This document shows, one piece after another, positions 9,458 to 21,462 of a stretch of 60,000 bases of DNA; position 1 is the first letter of the stretch, and the number at the start of each line of letters is the position of its first letter. The translations under genes and the position numbers were made by a program. A model generated the notes under the pieces. That model was not told the origin of the DNA. It was given only the letters and a program-made list of their open reading frames with translations, and did no database searches. This DNA is from Diphasiastrum complanatum (Eukaryota; Streptophyta; Lycopodiopsida; Lycopodiales; Lycopodiaceae): contig CM055113.1 of assembly GCA_029204225.1 (NCBI GenBank), positions 32,078,299 through 32,138,298 on the forward strand, written 5' to 3'.

Positions 9458-10459
9458 ATGGAAACTTCCAAAGATGTCAGTGAAACAAGTGAAAAATGTG
9501 TAATTAAATACACTAAGAAAAAACAATCTAGCATTCTTGTGATGTTTGGAGCTAACAAAAAAAAGCACACCGAGAAATATGCTTGTGATGGGTGCAACGA
9601 GGAGCAAAAAGTTGATGCAGAACAAGAAAAGATTCAATCATCCAACCTCCGAAAGAATCTAGAAGCTCTTAGAATTGCAGAAGCTTGTAGCAAGTGGCAA
9701 GATCGATGGATCATTGATTACCCGTGGCTAGAGTTCAACAAAGAATTAGGAATGGTGTACTATAAAGTATGCAAGCAACAACCAAACCATTTCAAAAATG
9801 TATTTGGAACTTTGGGGAGCACTACCATTCGTGCTAGTGCATGGTTGGATCATGGTAGGTCCAAAGTCCATAGACATATATATAGAGATCAGATTGAAGC
9901 AGAGAAAACAACAATACAAGAAGCGAATGCTACTATTCGCGGTAGAAAAGAAGAGGCGTTGTGGGCCTTGTTTAAGGTGGCATATTTTATTGCAAAAGAG
10001 GATCTTCCCTACACCAAGTTCCAATCTGAACTATGTTTGTTACGATCCCTTGGATTGAAAACAATGACAAAAAGTCTCTATCAACATGATAAGGCCTGTG
10101 CTGAATTTATAAAATACATTGCTGAATCATTACGAGAAAGTATTTTGGAAAAAGTAAAGCAAAGTCCTTTCTTTGGATTAATGGTGGATGAGTCCACGGA
10201 CATATCCGACAAGAAGTCCTTGATTATGTATTTGTCTTACATTGAAAACTTCAATCCTATAACTTCTTATTTTTGTCTTATTTCTTTAGAAAATGAGAAT
10301 GCCGAATCAATTTACGATGCAATCATGGCTGTTTTTGGTGACTCAAACCTAAATAGCAATGACCTAGATTCATTGGACTTTTCAAATGCAATCAACTCTT
10401 GGACGAGATCGGCTGAGTATAGGCACATTTTTTTGAAGTCAAATGATAAGTTGATGTAA
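9458..10459 (+). pseudogene. hAT-superfamily transposase, N-terminal part
   Basis: From the first ATG the frame gives 333 residues without a stop. Residues about 85-143 form a BED/TTF-type zinc-finger region (WLEF...GMVYYKVC...RASAWLDHGRSKVH), with Tyr where a Cys is usual. Around residue 240-252 lies FFGLMVDESTDISDKKSL, the conserved hAT catalytic-core segment holding the first acidic residue of the DDE triad. The second Asp, the Glu and the C-terminal dimerisation domain are absent. The last 35 codons look unrelated, so the gene is truncated or continues in an unseen exon. It resembles the TTF-zinc-finger/ZNF862-like hAT group. Terminal inverted repeats were not found. A domesticated gene is possible but less likely. 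Confidence 0.7.
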
Positions 10460-13070
10460 AGTTTGTTGTCTACATTTTTGTAAGTTATGAATTTATACAC
10501 TATTTCAATCTTATCCTTTTTATTTCTGTTTTCATTGGTTAACATATGTATCATGATCTATTGTGCTAATTGATGATCTTATATGCTTTCCTAAACGTTG
10601 TATCAAATTTTTCCTAATGAATTTAAAAAAGAATTTTAGATTTTTGAGTAGTATACTGCAATTGAGGTAGTGCGATGTGTTTTTATAAGTATTTCAAATA
10701 CTTATAGATCTTCAGATCTTCTCATAATAAACAAGCATAATCACCATGAAGAATGTGATATAGAAAGATATTGAATTGATTCCATTGCACAGGTTTGGAA
10801 CAAGAAGACAATCTCAGAAGATCAGAACAATCTCATTGCTTGTTACTTTAATTTGAAAAGGCTGTCTATTTTTATGTTTCGGCCTAAAACAAATTCTAGT
10901 TAGGTAGCTGAGTGTTTTATACAAGATCTCGAAAAGTTGTTTTGGTCATGCTGCAAAAATGAGCTCTTTTTCCTTACAGTGATTCTGTTTGCTGCATAAT
11001 TTTGTATGTTTCCATGATGATTTCAAGCACTATCTCTTGCAGACGTTTGTTGACTCCCTCGTATTGAGCAGATGTTTTAGAGCTGATTATACATTGTATG
11101 TTGATGTTTTAATGCTGAAATGTGGGTACAAGCTAATGTGCCTTTTATGTGACCAGAATGTATTAAGTCGATGTAGAGTTGATGTGACAAAAATCTGTCT
11201 AATAAAGATAGAATTTTACATGTTCATACAATGATTCAAAGCACCATTTTAGCCAACAACGTACTTTTTTGGTAAGTTTTTAGGCTTTTGTGAGATTTTT
11301 CTGTAAGCTTTAGAAATTTAAATGCGGCAATCTTACAGAAAGTGTTATGTCTATTGGTGGCTTTTGTTTTTGTCCTTAAGCATGTGTTCTCGTGTTGATG
11401 CACAACTGTTTTCCACATGTTGATGCATAATTGGTGTTCTCGTATGTATGTAGGGAGTAAGGTTCCGATATCCTTAACAAATTGCACATCTTTGGTTTTG
11501 GTAAGACCCAGTTTGTTGACTCTGCCTATCCTTCACATGAAAATATAGTTCATCAATAAATGAACAAAAATGAATCAAATTCAATGCTTCCTGCATGAAA
11601 TATTTTTTGAAATCACTTTGAATATTGAATACAATTAGCTTTTAATTGCACTTTTTTGTGTGCACATAAGTCTTTTGCAAAGCTTTGTTGATATTCTTAA
11701 AGAAATGTTTGCATGATTGTAGTGGTTGACGTTTCTAGTTTTATAGGTTTTATTGCATGTGTTATGATAGCAAATATTTCTAAAGATAATTTTGGAGATG
11801 TTTTGGCCTATTGTCCATTCATAATTTTGATAGGTTTTTGAGGCATGTCACAAAATCAGCTATGCAGTTAAGATTGCAGTTGCACCATATAGTATGGGTA
11901 CATTTGTGAAGCATATCAATGACCTCATTTAGAAGGAAACAAGAGGCATGCTGAAGATCCTCTTCTAGAATGTTATCAATGATGCAATGTTGTGCACGGA
12001 GCATGCTGGCTGGAAGACTCTTACCTGCTATGGATGTTGTCTATGGCTTAAAGAGACAAGGAAAAATCCTTTCTGGTTTTGGAGTCTAGCTTATAAGTTA
12101 AAATGGTGTTTTTTAATACCAGCTTCAGTTGATTATACTATCTTCGAGAACTCCATTAAGTAGGGCTTTAGTTTATGATATACTTTTCTTATGAGCTATT
12201 GAAGGATTCTGGCATGACTGCAAGCCTCACCTTGTTATGAATTTACAAATGTCGCTTTCTTTGAATGTATTTCATCATTGGCATGGCACCATCTCTTGAG
12301 ATAATGAAAATGATGGAGGATTAGAGTTTGGATGTCTTTGTTGGAGACTTCTAATGTACTTGCTATTGTGCAATTTGATGTTGTTATATCTCATTTTGAT
12401 CTTTTCAAGGCATTGTTTAACTTTTTTTTTTGCATCAAAATTCTGTTGCCATGGTTACAATAACATAATTGTAGTTGAATCGATCATGCTAGTGTAAGTT
12501 GTAAATTTAATGCTAAGGTTTTATTGTTTGTCTTATTTTTGGGTGGAGGACAACTACAAATTAGTGCAGGAAATTAGACGGCAAGCTAGAATTTTTCACA
12601 GTTTTAAACCGTAGACAATTTGTTTTAATAGGATTTTTTAGACAGTTTTTTAATTATTGTAGGATTCACGAGGCTATGTTTCAAAAATTCTAGGATTCCA
12701 CAGATATTAATTTTAAAAAACCGATACATGAACATGTGTATAGGAAAATTTAGTATGACTCCAAAGAGGTTCCCCGATCACTGGGGTGTGGGGGGGGGAG
12801 TGTAATAATACCTCCCCTCCTCTCAAAAGTACAATCTGTTGGAGAATTGACAGGGGAGGAAAGTGGCGCACCTCCCAACAAGCCTGTCACCTCTCTCCTT
12901 GCAAATCCCGCTTAGTCTTAAAAAATAAAATAAAATTCAAGTTTCAAATCTTAATGTTTAGAAGTTAAAACTTTTAGCACTAAGATTGTTAATCTTAGAA
13001 AAATCTATTCTAAGGTAAATCTTGAAGGCTTGTCCTTCTCAGGCCGTACTTTCTTCTTTCTTCCTCTCTG
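10460..13070. other. no recognisable gene
   Basis: 2.6 kb of AT-rich sequence with short open frames of up to 83 codons and no codon pattern, domain or splice structure I can defend. Nothing resembling the rest of the hAT transposase is visible. A C/G-rich patch at 12770-12910 has a run of nine G near 12790. Confidence 0.5.
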
Positions 13071-13133
13071 TACTTGCATATCTCCAAAGGATTGGAGAGA
13101 ACTGTGGTACGTTGGAGTTGGAGAGGGAAGAAA

Positions 13134-13620
13134 GGGTCAGAATTGAATTTCATTAAGTCTTTGGGGTCCATGAGCCATGTGGACATCTACTTGCAAGACT
13201 TCCAAGAGGCTGCTTCGTGGTTTTTTAACTGCATAGACGGGGTACTCCTTAAGCTACATTTCATTCTGGGCTTGCCCAAGGAATATCAGTTGGAGGTACG
13301 CCGTAATCAGCCACAGTCCTTAGAGGATGCTGTGCGTTTTGCTCGGATTTTCGACGATACGCACATGATAACCCGCAAAGAGCAACCAAAGCCCAAAGCC
13401 AAAGACAAATGATCTGCCGATCCTTCTTTCAAAAAGGGCAAGGAGCGCATGGTCAGCGAAGCTTCTCCTTTGGGGAAGAAAAAGAAGCGCCCTCGGTTGG
13501 AGAGAGCGGGCTTCGACAAGGCCAAAAGCGACGGGCTATACTTCTCCTGCATGGAGAAGGGGCACCTTTCTAAGGACTGCCCAAAGAGATGGAAGAAGGG
13601 TGGCCACTCCTTTAAGGCAG
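13134..13620 (+). pseudogene. chromovirus gag fragment
   Basis: The frame reads VDIYLQDFQEAASWFFNCID, then ILGLPKEYQLEVRRNQPQSL and EDAVRFARIFDD. It is nearly identical to the gag at 54953-55309 of the full-length chromovirus. A TGA at 13410-13412 interrupts it. Past the stop the same frame continues to a zinc knuckle (YFSCMEKGHLSKDC) whose first Cys is now Tyr. Gag normally packages element RNA. LTRs, protease and RT are missing on both sides, so this is an orphan piece of the same family. Confidence 0.85.
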
Positions 13621-13639
13621 CATGTATCCTAGCCATTGT

Positions 13640-15590
13640 GGTCCTAAGTGAATATGCCAGTAGGTTGAGTTTTTAGCTCTAAATGCTATATTCCAACCAT
13701 GTCGAGTATAGACCTACCTCCTATATTCCAAGGAGGTAGGGTGAAATTACCAATCAACATTATGAGACATACATGCAATTCAAACTTCAAGTTTTATACT
13801 CTAATCACGATTTGGATTCAGAACTTGAAAGGCCTTTCATACAGAATAAAAAAATCTCCCCTCATGCAACAATTCTTTCAAGATGTGCTCCTAGTCTATA
13901 TTATCCATTAGACTTTATCATCAAAGAAAAATATCTCAAAAGATCAACGTTCATGGTTCCTCTTACAACTTAGAGATATCCAAGGCACACAATAAAAGGG
14001 AGACAACCCAATAACATTCCCCAAAGATAGAATGAATCAAATTGTAGTGAAGATAATACTTGGAACTTTTTGATGGCTCCCAATCCAAATGACGCGCTAA
14101 GAAATCCGAGACCAGAGGTTGCCTTTTGTCTACCTTTCCTTGTAGAAGTGCTCGGGAATGTGTTGAAGGGTAGTGTCTCAAACCCGCTTCCAAAGTGATG
14201 GAACTTCCAAGGATATAGCCATAATATTGATTATGCCCACGGAGGGACAAATGAGCTAGTATCTCGCTACTCAATGAGTAGACATAATGTGCTCTCAAAA
14301 GTATAACTTTGGCCTCATATCCTTTCTCGTGAGAATAACGAAAAAGTATATAATTTTATCACTCTCTACACACACCCCTCATTTCAATGAATCAATTGAT
14401 ATAATGATGTGATACTATGAGTATTTTATCAAAGGAAATTTCTCACTTATCACTCATACTCACAAACACCATGAAACTGAATCTATAATAAGTCCATAAA
14501 TGTAAAATGAAGATCTCTCAACCATTTCTCTCTTTCTTTCTCTCAAAAACTAAGCTCTCTAAAAAATTAGTAGTCTCAAAAAGTGGTAATCCCAAAAAGT
14601 ATTAATCTCTCAAACTAGCAACTTTGCACTATTGACTCAATAATATATATCTCAATGAGCAAAATCTCTAAGCTTTTATAGGAGATGGGGAGGGGTTTGC
14701 CACGTTGGAATGAAGCCAAAGTGGTGATGATACCATAAAGATTTTTGCTCAGCACCCGTGTGCTTTCGTCATTTATCTTTTACTCCCATTTAAGTGTGCA
14801 TAAAGGCCTTGCATCTCATTGGACCATGTCTCGACTTTGCATTTTTGGAAGGTGGGAAAGGGTTTACTTGCCCATTTTGTCACTTTCTATTTTATCATTG
14901 AAAGGTAAGACCCCTTGACCAAAGTCAAGAGTCTTTAAGGTTGTGATCTCCTCTTGTCTCCTATACAAGGAAGGGGAGAGCCTTCATTTTCTTTTCTTTC
15001 TTCTCTTCTCATTTTGTCAAGTCGAAACATCCCATAGCACTTGCGGTGGGTCACACCCGTGTAGGACCATTCTTGTCTATGGAGGGTTGCACCTTGTCTG
15101 TAAAGGTCTTGACCTTTGTTCCCAATATCAATTTGAGTGCCTGAACTATTATTGCTTCCCTTAGATCAGCTTTGTTGGCTTGTTAGTGATTTGCATAGGA
15201 ATGTTTACTGATGCTCTGATGTCGATTCTCTTTAACTCGTCGGTCTCAGATTTCTTTTTAGGTCTCAAGGAAAAGAACGTCCTGCAAAATCTCAGATACC
15301 TTTCCATACTAATAAAAACCCAAGGTTACATAGATGAAATCAAACATACATCAGCCGAATTAAACTTGATAGCCAATTCTAAGGCTAATTTTTATTTAAA
15401 AACTCTATAGTTTTTTTTGGACGAATTGGGACCCCTTCGACATGGGCTATACTGGCCAAATCTATGCTGGTCACACCTTGATTTAATCAACTTCTATTAG
15501 AAACCATACAAGATATTGCATAAAACTTTGAAAATTAGCTCAATTTTTTGTGCTAAATGATCGGCTAACAAATTAGGATCATGGTCAAGG
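13640..15590. other. unassigned AT-rich stretch, possibly an old LTR or leader
   Basis: No domain is recognised. A 111-codon minus-strand frame at 13963-14298 is unlike any family I know. Its position directly upstream of the gag at 15598 would fit a leader or LTR of that element, but I found no TG...CA pair or primer site. Confidence 0.3.
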
Positions 15591-15597
15591 CACTCCC

Positions 15598-16510
15598 ATG
15601 GATCAATCAACCTCTAATCCTACCTTTGATTTATCTAAACCTGATAGTGTGGCACAAGCACTAAAAGTACCTCCTCCTGTTAAAGTGTATAAAGAGGAAA
15701 AGAAAGAGAGGAGTCTATAAGTAGTTAATTCATGGTCTAATGTTTGGAATAAATATTTTGACGTGAATATATTTTATGAAAGTGAAAAACTCTCCCCCAC
15801 CACTATTTTCTAGATGGAAAAGCCTTAGTTTGGTGGGAGGTTTTTGTAGCCAAAGAATCACAACCCTTAACATGGGAGACATTTTGCCTAGTATTCAAAA
15901 AATACTTTCTTCCACTGTTTGATGATTATGAACATTTTCAAAAGCTTTCAAAATTAACCATGGCTAAAGGCCTTGATCAATTCATTCAAGATATCTATGA
16001 GTATCTTACTCCTCTTCATAGTGAAATACCTCCAAAGATACAAATGCTCATGTTTATTGATGGATTACCTAAAGACTATCAAGTGGATGTTAGAAGGAAC
16101 CATCTTGATACCCAAGAAGATGCTATTAGGGTTGCAAATTTTTTGGATGATACTCCTAAGCCACATAGGAGTTATCACCCTAATGAGCAAAAGAAGGGTT
16201 TCCAATTTAAAAGAAAGGATAACAAAGTTACCAATGAGGCATCTTAAAATCCTAATTCTAAGAAATCCAAACACCACTTTAATAGATATCAAGGTGACAA
16301 GAAGGACCTAGCAGAAACTCGAAGAAGAATCTTTGCTTCAAGTGCAATGTAGAGGGTCACCTTGCACACGATTGTGTCAAAAACAAAGCCTCAACCTCAA
16401 GTATCATATCTCAAAGTAATGAGATGGATATTTGTTTTCTTAGTTCAATGTTTTATGGACCTAATGAGTTAATTTGGATTAAGGGTAAAATTGGAGGACA
16501 TGTCATCTAA
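15598..16510 (+). pseudogene. Ty3/gypsy gag and start of protease, decayed
   Basis: An ATG at 15598 opens a Gag with two stops and one frameshift near 15800. Recognisable blocks are DGKALVWWEVF, LTWETFCLVFKKYFLP, FIQDIYEYLTPL, MFIDGLPKDYQVDVRRN and EDAIRVANFLDD, the order of the retrotransposon Gag capsid domain. A full CCHC zinc knuckle follows at about 16332-16385 (CFKCNVEGHLAHDC, all ligands present). After it comes KGKIGGHVI with two stops, as at the beginning of a gypsy protease. The rest of pol is missing. The capsid resembles the chromovirus Gag at 13134 but is a separate family. The next element starts directly after it. Confidence 0.75.
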
Positions 16511-16781
16511 TAGGGTCTTTTCACATCGGCCGCTTGTAGATCTTTACGAGTTGCGGAGTTGTCTTTTATGCCAATGATGTGCTTCCATAAGGGTGTTAAT
16601 GGATCTTAGGGTTAATGGATGTTAGAGTTAGATTTGGATCTTCCATTCATGCTGAAATCTGAACTATACTATCGCTCTCATGGGAACGAATCTACGCGTG
16701 ACAACTAACTTTGTCTCTTTGATGCTAGATTGATTAGATCTTGGATTCGGGCTAGGCAAGGAAAGAAACCCACTACAATTT

Positions 16782-16799
16782 TGGCACCATTGCCAAAGA
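16782..16799 (+). other. degenerate primer-binding site, tRNA-Asp type
   Basis: TGGCACCATTGCCAAAGA resembles the tRNA-Asp-derived primer site TGGCGCCGTTGCCGGGGA of Athila/Tat-group elements, with five mismatches. It follows an LTR-like end CCCACTACA. This places the 5' LTR before about 16779. Its start (perhaps 16501) is unanchored because no 3' LTR copy was found. Confidence 0.55.
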
Positions 16800-17740
16800 G
16801 CTATGCCAAATTTTCAGCATGTTTGTTGGATGGTTAACTTGCACTAGGCATCTTGTCGTGGCATGAATAGTATTAGATCTGCATTTTCGGTTAGTTTGGG
16901 AGTGATTTTTTTTTTATTTGAGTGGATTTGCTTGTCTGAATATCTTTCCTTGTTCTACAATCCGATTAGATTTCAAACCTCATTCATATTTGGATTTGAG
17001 ATATAAAAAAAAACAACAAAAATCGGTCAAATCTGCCAGATTTTGGTCAAAAAGAGACAAAAATTGTCATCAGAGCTGATAACTTTTTGCCGTCTTTCAG
17101 AAAACCTTCACCGAGTTGCAGACACCTTTGGTTTTGATCATAGAACCTTCAGTTTGAAGGGCGAACAATCCTTCCCAGCAGATTTCCAGAGACATTAGAA
17201 AAATCGTCAAAAACATCAAAAAATCACCAAAACCCTAAAAATACAGAAAAAGAACCTTCGCTCGATTCACTGTGCATAGGTGTGATTCAGATCTATCTAC
17301 TGCCAGGTTGGCAAAGAATAATATAAAAAATAGAAGGGTTTTCTGAGGATCAGTTGTCATATTGCCATATTTTTGTCAAAAAAGTCACTTTTTTGCAAAA
17401 GTACTAGTATTACTCTTGATCTTTGACAAAACCTTTACCGAGTTTCCAAAACATTCTATTTATAATAAAATACTATTTTTGGGCTCTTCTTGTCCAGATC
17501 ATAAAAAATCTTGAATTTTACCCTCGCCAAACTATAGAAATCGTATTTTTTTTGTGTCAGAAACCTTCGCCGCGTTTACCCTAGATTTATCTGTGTCAGA
17601 TCTTGCATTTGAGAGTTCCTCAAAGGTTATTCCCTCAAAAATTGTTAGAAAAGTTGATCAGAGTGTTTTTTTTTTCTAAAATAGCACTGTTGAACCTTCG
17701 CCGAGCCAATCTTCGCCTAGGGAACCTTTGCCAAGTTTTG
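16800..17740 (+). repeat. element leader with recurring AACCTTCGCCGAG motif
   Basis: The untranslated leader between primer site and gag repeats variants of AACCTT(C/T)(G/A)CCGAGTTT near 17104, 17252, 17428, 17563, 17692 and 17724. The surroundings are T-rich with AAAATC tracts. It has no open frames. Long leaders are typical of Athila/Tat elements. The repeated motif may be a packaging signal, which is speculation. Confidence 0.55.
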
Positions 17741-17932
17741 ATTTTTTAGATCAAGTCTGTGTCAAAATTTGGGTCAAATCTGATACATTCTGATTTTATT
17801 CTGAATATTTTTTCATTTTTTGAGAAGTATCGATTGATTGAATTTCGAAATCTTTTTCACAATATAGAAATTTGATTCTTGGAAAGTGAAATAAATCAAG
17901 CAGATCTGATCTGAGATAGTTTTGATTGGAAA

Positions 17933-18550
17933 ATGTCTATGGCAAAATTTTTCCTCAAGACAGCACAAGATTGGTACTATAATCAAGATGAAACTGAGCG
18001 TACAGATTGGGAGGTTGTTAAATGAGCCCTTATCACACGGTTCAAACCTCGGACTCTTCATAGAAGACCCTTTTCTACTTTTAAGTAAAATTAAAATGGG
18101 AAAGAGAGAAATGGTTCAAGATTACATTGAACGAGTGAAACGCCTCAGATCTGAGTGCGACCTGAGTTGATTAACGAAAATGCCATGATTATGTGGTTTT
18201 TGTCAGGTTTACCTAAACGAATCAGACGTGAGCTGAAACGCCATAATGAGTATGCACTCTTGCAAAGTGCTATGGACAATGGAATTTGGGAGGAGGATGA
18301 AGATTCAGATGATGAGCCGAATATCAGTATGTTGTCTTATACAGCAGGGCAGACTACTATGACATCCAACACTACTGCAGAAATGATGCTCAATGAGTTC
18401 GAGAAACTCAGGAAGAACTAGCAGAAACAGATGAAAAAGTTGCAGTCACAATTTGATGAGAAGATCAAAGCATTGGAATATTTCCACAAAAAAGCGAACA
18501 AGGAATCTGAGAAGTTTGCAAAGACTTTTCCTACTAGAAAAAATGTCTGG
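17933..18550 (+). pseudogene. gypsy Gag, copy 1
   Basis: From ATG 17933 the blocks read FFLKTAQDWYYNQDE, ALITRFKP, MVQDYIERVKRLRSECD, then MIMWFLSGLPKRIRRELKR and DNGIWEEDEDSDDEPN, with EMMLNEFEKLRK at the end. This is the retrotransposon Gag capsid arrangement. Stops at 18021, about 18086, 18169 and 18419 break it. No zinc knuckle is visible. The same stops occur in copy 2, so they predate the duplication. Confidence 0.8.
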
Positions 18551-18586
18551 TGAAGACCAGTAGCTCAGAATAAATCAAGTATACCC

Positions 18587-19030
18587 TTGATGCCCTTGAT
18601 GGTGGTCACCAGAGCACAGAAGCAGAAAGAACTAGTAGCGAATCCAGTACCTACTGATTCTATACCATTAACTGATATAGCAACAACATCTGGAGTCTAT
18701 CCCAATCTTTATGCAGAAAAAAGAAGATATCAGGATATGAGGCAGTGGATTAAACATCTGCAAGAGGAAGAGAAGCTTGAAGCTGCTAAAGCAACAACCG
18801 AAGTTCGTCCTTCACCACTGCAACCACCAAGAAATTCATGTATAGATATGAATGATCAGTTGCATCATCATGAAGAACCATTCAAGATGACTGAATCGGA
18901 AGCGCTGCAAATAGAATTGCTCATGAATATTTTATCTAGTAAGATTAATATTCCATTGGGAGAGTTCCTGAAGTTCGTGCCAAAAGCAAAACAAGTCTTA
19001 GCCCAAAAGTTAGCTCAAGCAAAACCATAA
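18587..19030 (+). pseudogene. Gag-protease linker, copy 1
   Basis: A 147-codon uninterrupted frame rich in Q, E, K and L (MRQWIKHLQEEEKLEAAKAT; FVPKAKQVLAQKLAQAKP) lies between Gag and protease. No catalytic motif is present. It is probably the polyprotein linker, preserved at amino-acid level in copy 2. Confidence 0.6.
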
Positions 19031-19098
19031 GTCCATCAAGAGCCACTTTTTTGTGCTGGATTTGAAGAATCTAATGAAGTACTCCCTGTCGGAGCCAT

Positions 19099-19671
19099 TT
19101 GGGAAGTGAACAAAAGAATATCACCCTATCGATACAGCATAGACAATTTCCTAAGGAAGTAGCTGTGATAGATGGGGGTTCAGGAGTTAACCTGATTTTT
19201 ACAAAGCTATGTGCAAAATGGGGCCTTACAAAGATCAAGCCTGCGACTTTTGCCATTAAGCTAGCTGATCAAACGACAGTTCGTCCGCGAGGAATGGTTG
19301 AAGATATACCTGTAAAAAATGCAGGAGTACAGTTCGTCATTACTTTTGTAGTAATGGACTTTCCAGAAGCACCAAATTTTTATCGAGTCCTATTGGGACG
19401 TCCATGGTTACGAGTTGCGCAAGTAATTCATAACTGGGGTATCGAGAAAATCACTTTTGCAAATCGTGAACGTGCAGTCAAAGTTGATCCTGCAACTTGG
19501 ACTATCAAACTCGTGGTTCAAAAAAAGGATGATGATTCATCAACAATGGATCATACTTGTGACCGACCAGAGAAAAATTTGGGAGTTCATTACGATTCTC
19601 AAACGGATACTATCAACTGGAATGAAGCTCTTGCAACGATTGATTGTACAACAGGATATATGTGTCAATAG
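19099..19671 (+). pseudogene. retropepsin-like protease, copy 1
   Basis: The frame reads EVAVIDGGSGVNLIFTKLCA, the aspartic protease active-site loop, here DGGS rather than the usual D(S/T)G(A/S). It continues with FVVMDFPEAPNFYRVLLGRP and WL at the place of the conserved LLGRPWL that ends gypsy protease domains. One Asp per monomer fits a retroviral-type dimer. Gly in the second position may weaken catalysis. The open frame has no ATG at its start, as expected inside a polyprotein. Confidence 0.8.
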
Positions 19672-20030
19672 GATAATTAGACAGATTTGAGTGAGATTTC
19701 ATTATTGGATCGAACCATGGATACACCGATCACTTTTCCATTGAATGTGCTGAATGTAGTTTGGATATCAAAAGAACCTATACCAGATCCGATTGAAGAT
19801 GACCTCATACCTATGAGTCATGCCTTGACTTATGATGACAATGCAGAACTTACGGATGACCAGATTCTCAATCATATGGATCCGACCAGATTTGGAGTGC
19901 ACAATGTTCCTATTTTAAACGTTATACATTGGATGATGTGGTTATCATGTTACCTAAAGCACATCGTGAACATGAAGAACACGTGTCATACTCGAAAGAT
20001 GTTTAGGATGGCCCAACTAGGACACAACCA

Positions 20031-21271
20031 ATGAATCTTGCTGAACCAGGAGAACCAGAAAAGATTGTACAAGTTGGTCCTGAACAGTATCAAGCACTCC
20101 ACATGCTACTTACTAAGTATCAAGATTGCTTTGCATGGACTTATCAATATCTGAAGGGTATTCTTACGTCAGTTATTGAACATACCATACCTTTAGTAAC
20201 TGATGCAGTTCCAAAGGTTACAAAGTTCTATCACTGTAATCCTAATGTTGCGGATCTGATAAAGAAAGAACTGCAGATATTGCTTGACACCGATTTCATT
20301 TATGAGATCGAGCATATCGAGTGGATCTCACCGATTGTCATTGTTTCTAAGAAGAATGGAAAATTGAGAATTTGTGTCAATCTCAAGGCTTTGAACAAAG
20401 TGACACGGAAGGATCACTTTCCGTTACCTTTTACTGAAAGCATTTTGGATCGCCTTGCTGGAGCGGAAGCTTATAGTTTCTTGGATGGATTTAGTGGTTA
20501 CAACCAGGTTAAGATTGCACCCGCTGATCGTCACAAAACAGCTTTTGCAACAGAATAGGACACCTATGCTTACAAAGTAATGTCGTTTGGACTCTGTAAT
20601 GCACCAAGTTCATTCCAAAGAGTAATGCAATTTGCTTTTAAAGATTATCTGTAGAAATTCCTTGAAATTTACTTGGATGACCTGGGAGTCCATAGTACAG
20701 ATACAGACCACCTAGATCGATTGGAGAAAGTATTTGAAAGATGTCGCAAATATCAAATTTCTCTAAATCCAGAAAAATGCCAGATATGGGTTTCCCGCAA
20801 AATTGTGCTTGGGCATGTGATTATTCTAAGCTCAAGATTATTGTGGAATTGCCACCGCCAACAACAATTCATGGGGTTTATGTGTTTATGGGTCATGTGA
20901 ACTACTATCAAATTTTTATTATCTTCTTTGCGGATTTAGCAAGACCTATATACAAACTGACTATTGTTCCTAGCTGGATAGTAGAGGCGTTAAAAGCCTT
21001 TGAAAAATTAAAAAAAGCACTTACTTCAGCACCGATACTATGTTCTCTAGATTGGATGATTGAATTTCATGTTCACACGGATGCCTCGAAATATGCCATT
21101 GGATCAGTTTTGAGGCAGCCAGGTGATTATAAGAAGGATTATCCTATACGATTTGCAAGCAGACAACTTACAGATCCAGAGAAGAATTATTCAACAACAG
21201 AGCGTGAGGCGTTAGCCATGATTTTTTCTGTTCGAAAATTTCATCAGTACCTCATAAAAACGCACTTTTGA
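20031..21271 (+). pseudogene. gypsy reverse transcriptase and partial RNase H, copy 1
   Basis: RT blocks in order: FIYEIEHIEWISPIVIVSKK, LRICVNLKALNKVTRKDHFP, ILDRLAGAEAYSFLDGFSGY, a TAG at 20556, SFGLCNAPSSFQRVM, a TAG at 20652, and FLEIYLDDLGVHS, which holds the YLDD catalytic pair. A frameshift near 20830 leads to ELPPPTTIHGVYVFMGHVNY, APILCSLD, FHVHTDASKYAIGSVLRQ and RQLTDPEKNYSTTEREALA, the RNase H fold start. The domain is cut at KTHF. Integrase is missing. Confidence 0.9.
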
Positions 21272-21462
21272 ATTTTTAGATCAAGTCTGTGTCAAAATTT
21301 GGGTCAAATCTGATACATTCTGATTTTATTCTGAAATTTTTTTCATTTTTTGAGAAGTATCGATTGATTGAATTTCGAAATCTTTTTCACGATATAGAAA
21401 TTTGATTCTTGGAAAGTGAAATAAATCAAGCAGATCTGATCTGAGATAGTTTTGATTGGAAA

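Larger units (their letters stand above)
17741..21270 (+). mobile_element. Athila/Tat-like gag-pol block, tandem copy 1
   Basis: First of two head-to-tail copies with a spacing of exactly 3,530 bp. It runs from gag to within the RNase H domain, ending in KFHQYLIKTHF. Integrase and the 3' LTR are absent. The junction with copy 2 shares the T-rich microhomology TTTTGAATTTTTA with both outer edges. This copy holds RT stops at 20556 and 20652 that copy 2 lacks. Confidence 0.9.

Noticed and set aside
12780-12910. G-rich patch as a promoter or CpG-type island
   Set aside because: Too short, and no downstream gene is recognised.
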